Source: Tragulus kanchil (taxonomy: Eukaryota; Chordata; Mammalia; Artiodactyla; Tragulidae). Taken from it: a stretch of DNA of 64,000 nucleotides. Below, one piece after another: positions 56,329-64,000 of this stretch. The stretch is taken from positions 12,180,501-12,244,500 of the forward strand of contig JAIOJX010000005.1 of assembly GCA_022376925.1 (NCBI GenBank). Direction: 5' to 3'. The translations under genes were made by a program, and so were the position numbers. Under the pieces are notes generated by a model, which saw only the letters and a program-made list of their open reading frames with translations, searched no databases and was not told where the DNA came from. Each line of letters opens with the position of its first letter. Positions within the stretch are counted from its first letter, which is position 1.

Positions 56329-58548
56329 GACTCATGAATGAGTCAGAAAATCCACTTAGGGGGTCCTGACCAGCATTTTTACTTAAACGAATAGAATAGC
56401 ATGGATCACAGTGAACTGCCGGCAAAGAGGATTTTTTTGTAGAGCTTCTGTTTCATTTATGTGAGCATCTATATATATCTAGGAGGTGAGTAACAAGTTA
56501 AGATGCAAAATACATTTCTCACTGTGGGTGGATTAAAAAATTGCTTGAAAGTCACTGGATTAGAGTATGTGATGGCAAGAGGCAACGGCGGAGAAATAAG
56601 GTTGCAGGTACCTCAACCAGAATGCAGGACAAGTGACCTTGCCATGATCAGGGAACCCCACATCTCAGCGGCCTAGAACAAGCATCCAGTTCTCTCTAAC
56701 ATGACTCGTCCACTGAGAATCAACCGGGGTCCTGTATTTTGTATTCAATCCAGGAGCTAGTAGATGGTAGAAATAACCTCCACGGCAGAACATTACCGGT
56801 CTCTTGAGGGAGGGAAATGGAGCCACACACTGGCCATTAAACTTCTGCCTGGAAGGCTCACTGATGCTCACATTTCATTGGCCAGATCGCGTAGTTTGGC
56901 CAAGCTTGACAGTAAAAGCGGAGGAAGTGTGATTCTCCCGCCACCCACACAGGAAGGGGCAGTAGATGGTGAACACTGATACCACAGTCCGGCCTCAAGG
57001 CACGAGCGGGTAGAGGTGGAGAACGCAATCAAGATGCCTCTTATAAATGACATCAAAGTGTTCGGGGTTTCTCCTGCACACAAGGATGATTCATGGGAGA
57101 GTTTTAAGCACAGTGACCACACTGGCTGTTTAGAGAGCTGCCTGGGTCAAGAGTACGGGGAGCAGGGCTGAGGAAGAATCAGGGAACAAGTGAGGCTGGC
57201 CCTCTTGGCCAGACAGACTGTGTTGCTAAAGAGGTGAGGAACCAGCTCTTCCCTTCCCAAAGGCCCATCTCAGAAATTCAAGGTCAAGAAAAAAGCGTAA
57301 GATAGACGTTTAAGGGCCTCCACTTGTTATTAGCCAACACAGCAGTCCCTTTACAAAATGGAACATTTGGGCACTGTGTGATGAGGTGGTCAGATCTGTG
57401 TATTGGTGGAAAATTGTATATACATCCACACATACAGACTCATGAATGAGTCAGAAAATCCACTTAGGGGTCCTGACCAGCATTTTACTTAAACGAATAG
57501 AAGAGCATGGATCACAGTGAACTGCCGGCAAAGAGGATTTTTTTGTAGAGCTTCTGTTTCATTTATGTGAGCATCTATATATATCTAGGAGGTGAGTAAC
57601 AAGTTAAGATGCAAAATACATTTCTCACTGTGGGTGGATTAAAAAATTGCTTGAAAGTCACTGGATTAGAGTATGTGATGGCAAGAGGCAACGGCGGAGA
57701 AATAAGGTTGCAGGTACCTCAACCAGAATGCAGGACAAGTGACCTTGCCATGATCAGGGAACCCCACATCTCAGCGGCCTAGAACAAGCATCCAGTTCTC
57801 TCTAACATGACTCGTCCACTGAGAATCAACCGGGGTCCTGTATTTTGTATTCAATCCAGGAGCTAGTAGATGGTAGAAATAACCTCCACGGCAGAACATT
57901 ACCGGTCTCTTGAGGGAGGGAAATGGAGCCACACACTGGCCATTAAACTTCTGCCTGGAAGGCTCACTGATGCTCACATTTCATTGGCCAGATCGCGTAG
58001 TTTGGCCAAGCTTGACAGTAAAAGCGGAGGAAGTGTGATTCTCCCGCCACCCACACAGGAAGGGGCAGTAGATGGTGAACACTGATACCACAGTCCGGCC
58101 TCAAGGCACGAGCGGGTAGAGGTGGAGAACGCAATCAAGATGCCTCTTATAAATGACATCAAAGTGTTCGGGGTTTCTCCTGCACACAAGGATGATTCAT
58201 GGGAGAGTTTTAAGCACAGTGACCACACTGGCTGTTTAGAGAGCTGCCTGGGTCAAGAGTACGGGGAGCAGGGCTGAGGAAGAATCAGGGAACAAGTGAG
58301 GCTGGCCCTCTTGGCCAGACAGACTGTGTTGCTAAAGAGGTGAGGAACCAGCTCTTCCCTTCCCAAAGGCCCATCTCAGAAATTCAAGGTCAAGAAAAAA
58401 AGACGTAAGATAGACGTTTAAGGGCCTCCACTTGTTATTAGCAAAGACAGCAGTCCCTTTACAAAATGGAACATTTGGGCACTGTGTGATGAGGTGGTCA
58501 GATCTGTGTATTGGTGGAAAATTGTATATACATCCACACATACAGACT
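56329..58548 (+). repeat. Tandem duplication 15, unit about 1107 bp
   Basis: Copy A is 56329-57436 and copy B 57437-58548. Offset 1108, then 1106 after one G and one T are lost next to the left break; a few added bases near 58400 and one substitution run (gccaacac/gcaaagac) lie near the right break. Confidence 0.95.
56640..57130 (-). mobile_element. Possible MaLR-like relic (antisense), repeated at 57746-58236
   Basis: cccacatctcagcggcctag, ctgcctggaaggctcactga and atttcattggccagatcgcg resemble antisense MaLR/MST interior words. A diverged second segment with the same order is at 58565-58705. Confidence 0.45.
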
Positions 58549-58564
58549 GTATATATACAGTATA

Positions 58565-58705
58565 TTCACAGCCTCCTGAGAGAGGGAAAGTAAGCCTGCA
58601 CGGGCCATTAAACTGCTGCCTGGAAGGCCCTCTGATGCTCCCATTTCATTGGCCAAGTCGAGTTGTGTGGCCAAGCGTCACGGTAAAGTGGCAGAGGTAT
58701 CTATA
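58565..58705 (-). mobile_element. Second, diverged copy of the 56790-56930 segment
   Basis: gggccattaaactgctgcct, ggaaggccctctgatgctcc and catttcattggccaagtcga align in order with 56826-56925 but with many substitutions. Unlike the tandem units, this is old homology. Confidence 0.55.
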
Positions 58706-58711
58706 CGTATG

Positions 58712-58888
58712 TAGGGCTTCCCTTGTGGCACTAGGTGTGGTTCAGAACCCACCTGCCCATGCAGGAGACAGGAGAGGTGCAGGTTTGATGCCTGGGTTGG
58801 AAAGATCCCCTGGAGGAGGACATACCAACCCACTCCAGTGTGTTTGCCTAGAAATTTCCACGGGCAGAGGAGCCTGGCAGTCTACCGG
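58712..58888 (+). mobile_element. Bov-tA SINE, 3'-truncated
   Basis: Head agggcttcccttgtggcact, caggtttgatgcctgggttg, core accaacccactccagtgtgt, gcagaggagcctggcagtct. It stops before the usual gagtcggac end. Confidence 0.85.
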
Positions 58889-58889
58889 A

Positions 58890-59715
58890 AGATGATGCGG
58901 AGGCTTTTGTCCTTTTCCCACTGCCCTCCAACTCCCACTGCCGCCCTTCCTTAGTAGAAACCTAAGCTAGTTTAAATTCTGATGGGAAGGACATGCTAGA
59001 AAGGCAAACATAGGAGCGGCAGAAAAGAGAGGACAATTGCCAGAACAAAGCCTCGGGGAAGAGGTAGGGGTGGAGCAGCAGAGACCCTGCTCAGGAAGTA
59101 CCTGCTGCACTTGGCAGGACAGCGAGGGGCAGGGCCAGGGGTGTAGGGGATGGGCTTCCTTGGGTGGCTAAGTTTGGGGGACTCCTATGTGCTTGGAAAG
59201 TAGGAGGCAGGGCGTCTTTGGAAATGAGAGATAAGTAACTTGGGAGAAAACCTTTGAAGAGAGGAGGGCCACCACAGAAGACACAGGAGGAGTCCTGCTG
59301 GGCATGGAGGGCCCTTTGAAGTGACAGCCTGGGGACGCCCTCCGTATGGTCGCCACGGAGCCTCCACCGGAACCAACGGTCCTCCCCTCTCCTCCCTCGT
59401 TCTGTCCACCCTTTAGCCAAGGAACCCATCAGGAGTTATCCCTCTGGACAATGCTTCCAAAAAGAAGAGCAGGGAAGGGAATTGCTCATGCCCACAAAAA
59501 AGAAACCCTAGCGTTCGTTTTGATGCCCTAAGAAGGGAGGAAAGGAATGACAGAGTAAAGATCCATAGTCTTGCATTGCAAAGAGAGGGACCCACGCCTG
59601 GAAGGGCTACTACAGACAAGGGGAAGTTTAGAGGCGGGGCAAGAGCTCTGAGCTCAGACTGACTGTCTCCTCCATGAAAAAGGCAAGACTAGAGCCTCTT
59701 CACCCTCTCATCCAG
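58890..59715. other. Unassigned, partly L2-like
   Basis: 58990-59110 and 59220-59300 carry words that fit internal L2 (ggcaaacataggagcggcag, acaaagcctcggggaagagg). A 112-codon minus-strand frame at 59091-59429 has no recognisable domain. GC-rich around 59330-59400. Confidence 0.4.
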
Positions 59716-59960
59716 CAGGTAACAATGGAGTCTCTACTATGTGTTAGTCGTCGCGCTAGGGGCTGGAGTCCAGCAATGACCAAAATAAAGGCAGAGCCCT
59801 TCTAGGGCTTATCTTCTAGTGGGAGCAACAGACACTAAGCAAATATATACACAACTGTATCTTATACAACAGCATGGATGGTGGCAAGTGCTGCAGAGAA
59901 AACTGAAGCAAAGGAAGCGAGGACGGGCGTGTCGGGGCGGGAAAGGGGCAGCCTTTAAAC
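59715..59960 (+). mobile_element. L2 LINE 3' region, repeated at 60849-61094
   Basis: ctactatgtgttagtcgtcg, gctggagtccagcaatgacc, aaggcagagcccttctaggg and cttctagtgggagcaacaga match L2 in order. Confidence 0.75.
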
Positions 59961-60149
59961 AGAGGACAATCTGAGAAGGCCTCGAGGTCAGAGGTCCCAG
60001 ATTTCCAGACTTGGTGCTATGTGTGTTCTTTGTAGCCGTGTTCCGTGGTGCTTTTCTTTTTAGCATTTGGAGCAAAGTGTGTGCAGAAGCGCAGTGAGAC
60101 TGGATTTTCGCATCTGTTGTTGGCCAGCTTGTGAGATGCAGCCCCACCT

Positions 60150-60300
60150 CCTCCTTCCTGTGTGACTCTGAGTACCAGGTGTTCCATCTCTCTAGCCCTG
60201 GGGTTTCTCTGTCTGCAAAGAGAGGATAATAATAAATTCCCCACAGGTTTGTTGTGAAGATAAAATGAGGTCGTGTATGCAAAGTGCCTGACTTTCAGTA
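60150..60300 (+). mobile_element. MIR SINE, repeated at 61284-61434
   Basis: ctgtgtgactctgagtacca, gagaggataataataaattc, ggtttgttgtgaagataaaa and gtatgcaaagtgcctgac match the MIR core and 3' part. Confidence 0.8.
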
Positions 60301-61735
60301 CACTCCCAGGAAGAGCAGTGGTCAAAGGAAGCCTGGTAAGTGATAGCTCTTCTCAGGAGCACGTTCTCTGTGCTTAGGTTTTAACGGTGGGTATTCCCAG
60401 GCCCTGTCCCCGCGTGCACTGGCTTTCTGAGGATACGCCCGTAAGACTCGCTGATTTGCCTCTCCTCACCTGCCCTTTGCCCTGCTTCCCCCTGTAATTT
60501 GGGTGACACATGAAGCTTCATCAAATTAAAAGGTGTAGCATTTTTAAGTGTCTGCCTCTCTGATATTACCACGCATCGTAAGAGTTGATGGCACCTTAAT
60601 GAAGAGCAGGGAAGGGAATTGCTCATGCCCACAAAAAGAAACCCTAGCGTCGTTTGATGCCCTAAGAAGGGAGGAAAGGAATGACAGAGTAAAGATCCAT
60701 AGTCTTGCATTGCAAAGAGAGGGACCCACGCCTGGAAGGGCTACTACAGACAAGGGGAAGTTTAGAGGCGGGGCAAGAGCTCTGAGCTCAGACTGACTGT
60801 CTCCTCCATGAAAAAGGCAAGACTAGAGCCTCTTCACCCTCTCATCCAGCAGGTAACAATGGAGTCTCTACTATGTGTTAGTCGTCGCGCTAGGGGCTGG
60901 AGTCCAGCAATGACCAAAATAAAGGCAGAGCCCTTCTAGGGCTTATCTTCTAGTGGGAGCAACAGACACTAAGCAAATATATACACAACTGTATCTTATA
61001 CAACAGCATGGATGGTGGCAAGTGCTGCAGAGAAAACTGAAGCAAAGGAAGCGAGGACGGGCGTGTCGGGGCGGGAAAGGGGCAGCCTTTAAACAGAGGA
61101 CAATCTGAGAAGGCCTCGAGGTCAGAGGTCCCAGATTTCCAGACTTGGTGCTATGTGTGTTCTTTGTAGCCGTGTTCCGTGGTGCTTTTCTTTTTAGCAT
61201 TTGGAGCAAAGTGTGTGCAGAAGCGCAGTGAGACTGGATTTTCGCATCTGTTGTTGGCCAGCTTGTGAGATGCAGCCCCACCTCCTCCTTCCTGTGTGAC
61301 TCTGAGTACCAGGTGTTCCATCTCTCTAGCCCTGGGGTTTCTCTGTCTGCAAAGAGAGGATAATAATAAATTCCCCACAGGTTTGTTGTGAAGATAAAAT
61401 GAGGTCGTGTATGCAAAGTGCCTGACTTTCAGTACACTCCCAGGAAGAGCAGTGGTCAAAGGAAGCCTGGTAAGTGATAGCTCTTCTCAGGAGCACGTTC
61501 TCTGTGCTTAGGTTTTAACGGTGGGTATTCCCAGGCCCTGTCCCCGCGTGCACTGGCTTTCTGAGGGATACGCCCGTAAGACTCGCTGATTTGCCTCTCC
61601 TCACCTGCCCTTTGCCCTCCTTCCCCCTGTAATTTGGGTGACACATGAAGCTTCATCAAATTAAAAGGTGTAGCATTTTTAAGTGTCTGCCTCTCTGATA
61701 TTACCACGCATCGTAAGAGTTGATGGCACCTTATA

Positions 61736-62234
61736 ATTGATAGACACTTCTCTTTTGTAGTCGTATTTTTTTTTTTTAATTTTTAAACAAGTGATCTTAG
61801 AATCAATGGTGCTTAGTGATGGCAAGTATAATGATTCACAATAAACCACAACCAACAGTTACTCCCAGAGTTCCCACGGTGACCTAGGCATCCGCTGTTT
61901 TAATGAGCAGGCTCAGCAGAGCACATCACAGTGAAGAAAAGATACTGGATTCAGAATCTCTGGTCTTTTCTAGAGGCGACACACAGTATGCCCAATAGTG
62001 AAAGGTCTAAGCGGTCCCAGAAACTTGGAGACAGTTCCATTGATGGGAGACATCACCACGTCAGAGGCTGAAGTTTTTCTTCTACTCACTCTTGAGTCTG
62101 AAAACATTTGAACCTACAGTTCCAAAAATAATCTAACAAACACCCATGTGTTCCTCATTCAGATTCACCCATTGTTACCAATTTGCATATTTACTTCCTT
62201 CTCTTTCCTCTCTCATTCTGTCTGTCTCTCTCTC

Positions 62235-62240
<6 letters not shown>
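61736..62240. other. No recognised feature; poly-T near 61768
   Basis: Single-copy DNA with a T tract at about 61767-61777. Confidence 0.5.

Positions 62241-62268
<28 letters not shown>
62241..62268 (+). repeat. (CA)n microsatellite
   Basis: About 13 CA units after a (tc)n-rich lead-in (ctgtctctctctcc). Confidence 0.9.
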
Positions 62269-62401
62269 TATTATTTTAATTATTTCTATTTACTTTAAAT
62301 TTTTATTTATTTTCAGCTGAGTCATTTCAGAATTTCTTGCTAATGTCAGGACACTTACTCGTAAAAACTTCAGCCCTTCCAAGAACAAGGGCCTTCTGCT
62401 A

Positions 62402-64000
62402 CAAAACCGTAGAGCAGCAATCACATCAGGAAAGTTAACACATCCACAACATTACTACATAATACCCAGCCCATAGTTCTTTAGTCGTCCTAAGAACGGC
62501 CTTTCTAGCTGGACCAATGCTCTTGAAATGAGAGGACACCCCAGTCAGAGTTTTGTTTGTTTATAAACTTTTTGCAGTTTTCTACACACTCAAATAAATG
62601 AATGGTCTCCTGTCAACTAACTGATTTGATAAGACAAAAATAAATGTATGTCCCACTAGAATTAAGAAACAGGAAATGAGGATTTTTTAAAATAAAGATT
62701 TATAATTTCTCAAGATACACATATGAATGCATTCATTTTTTAAAAGATCTAGATCTATGCCTATCTACTCTCTAACAAGACCAGCTTTCTAAGAAGTGGG
62801 CAAGTGGTATCTGTATTTCTTTTTGATTCTTAATTCGTAGTCTGGAATTCCTCAGAAATACCACCATGTTTAGAGTGTGAGCTTCTTTAAGTTAAGCTCG
62901 TGTATGGGGTCCCAGTCATCTTTTCATCCTCAGGAACTGTACTGCCGCTGGTTCATAGAGCACACTCAGCAAGCGACCATGAGAATGAGTGTGTGAATGC
63001 TTTTTCTGGCTACTCAGGGTAGGCTCCGCTCCCCATCTCTGCCACTCTGCAGATATGAGTTCCCTTTTCCAGTTTGGCTGCAGTTTAATAAGATGCCACA
63101 GAGAAAGGGACCAAACCTTGGTCTAACTTGGCAGAGGCAGACATTACTGGACTCATCACAAACCTGAATCGCGGTGGGGTTTAGCTGCAAATACACAGGG
63201 AGACTGGTAACCCACAGGAAGGGAGAGTATTTGCCCTGCACACCTCCATGTCTTCTTTGAAATGGAAACCTCATGTTAGGCAGCAGATGGTCAGAGCTAG
63301 AAACTCTTCTTTAGAAAAGAAATAGTCCACTCAGTTTCCTTCTGGACTTGAGGAAAACCCCCATTCTTGTTCCTGTCCAGCTAGGTGAGTGAGGAATTGA
63401 GATGAATGCCTTTCACCATAGTCTCAAAGGTCGTTTGGGCTGGGGTCTGCCTGGTGGTCAGCTGTGGCTATGTCTTAGAACATAGCTATGTCTCTTCCCT
63501 CAAGGAATTTCAAAGGTGACCTGAGCCAGTGGTTTGTAACAGGGCTCCCAGGGCCCTCAGGGTCCTGAGGCCTTGTCAAAACCGTAGAGCAGCAATCACA
63601 TCAGGAAAGTTAACACATCCACAACATTACTACATAATACCCAGCCCATAGTTCTTTAGTCGTCCTAAGAACGGCCTTTCTAGCTGGACCAATGCTCTTG
63701 AAATGAGAGGACACCCCAGTCAGAGTTTTGTTTGTTTATAAACTTTTTGCAGTTTTCTACACACTCAAATAAATGAATGGTCTCCTGTCAACTAACTGAT
63801 TTGATAAGACAAAAATAAATGTATGTCCCACTAGAATTAAGAAACAGGAAATGAGGATTTTTTAAAATAAAGATTTATAATTTCTCAAGATACACATATG
63901 AATGCATTCATTTTTAACAGATCTAGATCTATGCCTATCTACTCTCTAACAAGACCAGCTTTCTAAGAAGTGGGCAAGTGGTATCTGTATTTCTTTTTGA
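62402..64000 (+). repeat. Tandem duplication 17, unit 1175 bp, running off the window
   Basis: Copy A is 62402-63576 and copy B starts at 63577 and is still matching at 64000. Offset 1175. The one difference I see is at ttttttaaaagatct (62737) versus tttttaacagatct. The unit includes an L2-like end near 62900-63000 (cttttcatcctcaggaactg). Confidence 0.94.

Larger units (their letters stand above)
59464..61735 (+). repeat. Tandem duplication 16, unit about 1135 bp
   Basis: Copy A is 59464-60600 and copy B 60601-61735. Offset 1137, then 1134 after copy B loses an A and two T in aaaaaagaaaccctagcgtt and ttttgatg; G-run and C/G differences lie near 61565 and 61618. Confidence 0.95.

Noticed and set aside
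55868..56425. 185-codon minus-strand open frame
   Set aside because: Mostly the antisense of a young CHR-like SINE; similar frames occur at 10749-11282 and 46108-46503 for the same reason.
59809..60282. 157-codon minus-strand frame present twice (again at 60943-61416), which could look like a gene pair
   Set aside because: The two copies are the two halves of duplication 16, and the frame overlaps L2 and MIR relics.
284..64000. Duplications as a real tandem-amplification system or new mobile element
   Set aside because: Units share no common ends, no common sequence and no target-site duplications; only their length is common, and differences cluster at joins.
1..64000. CRISPR array, operon, prophage or other prokaryotic system
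   Set aside because: No spacer-repeat pattern, no long frames and no ribosome-binding sites; the repeat content is ruminant throughout.

Overview
This window is noncoding nuclear DNA from a ruminant (even-toed ungulate). The evidence is its repeat content: many tRNA-headed Bov-tA/BovA SINEs on both strands, CHR-type SINEs, 3' ends of the BovB LINE (one still encodes the BovB-like C-terminus around WLDSVTDSMDMSLGEL), ruminant-type 5'-truncated L1 tails, and older mammalian MIR, L2, MaLR LTR, Tigger and hAT relics. I found no host protein-coding gene, no convincing exon, no functional RNA gene and no CRISPR, phage or operon. The longest open frames (145-214 codons) run through SINEs, LTR relics or unannotated DNA and do not look coding. 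The one recognisable RNA-derived locus is a 3'-truncated U6 snRNA pseudogene at about 30.46-30.55 kb (minus strand).

The dominant structure is not biological annotation but architecture. Seventeen direct tandem duplications, each with a unit of about 1.07-1.18 kb, run through the window, with copy-B starts near 1421, 4315, 6455, 9622, 13911, 17120, 21371, 26639, 32220, 35043, 39109, 42836, 52160, 54218, 57437, 60601 and 63577. Copies are nearly identical, differing mostly by one-base homopolymer indels, and the mismatches concentrate where copy A meets copy B. Uniform length, high identity and decay at the joins are what is expected if contigs of about 2-9 kb with overlapping ends were abutted without merging. 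I infer assembly false duplication. Collapsed, the window would be about 45 kb.

Region by region: 0-8 kb holds a SINE, a MIR broken by an L1 tail, BovA, a CHR SINE and a GC-rich 20-bp minisatellite with perfect EGR1/Zif268 sites. 8-15 kb is SINE-rich (CHR, a young CHR-like subfamily, Bov-tA) with an LTR-like segment. 15-20 kb has hAT relics, a MaLR LTR with nested insertions, a small promoter-like cluster (CRE and CCAAT boxes) and an inverted SINE pair. 20-23 kb has an L1 3' end and a hAT-like relic. 23-28 kb has BovA dimers, microsatellites, an LTR end, BovB and Tigger/MER2. 28-31 kb has largely unassigned sequence, then a MaLR carrying a SINE-U6 composite. 31-41 kb has an LTR-like dispersed pair, Bov-tA, MER5-like and BovB. 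41-46 kb has a deeply nested MaLR. 46-64 kb has SINEs, L2/MIR, MaLR relics, a 5'-truncated L1 with a 19-bp target-site duplication, and L2/MIR. Repeat family names come from recognition of the sequences, not from a database search.
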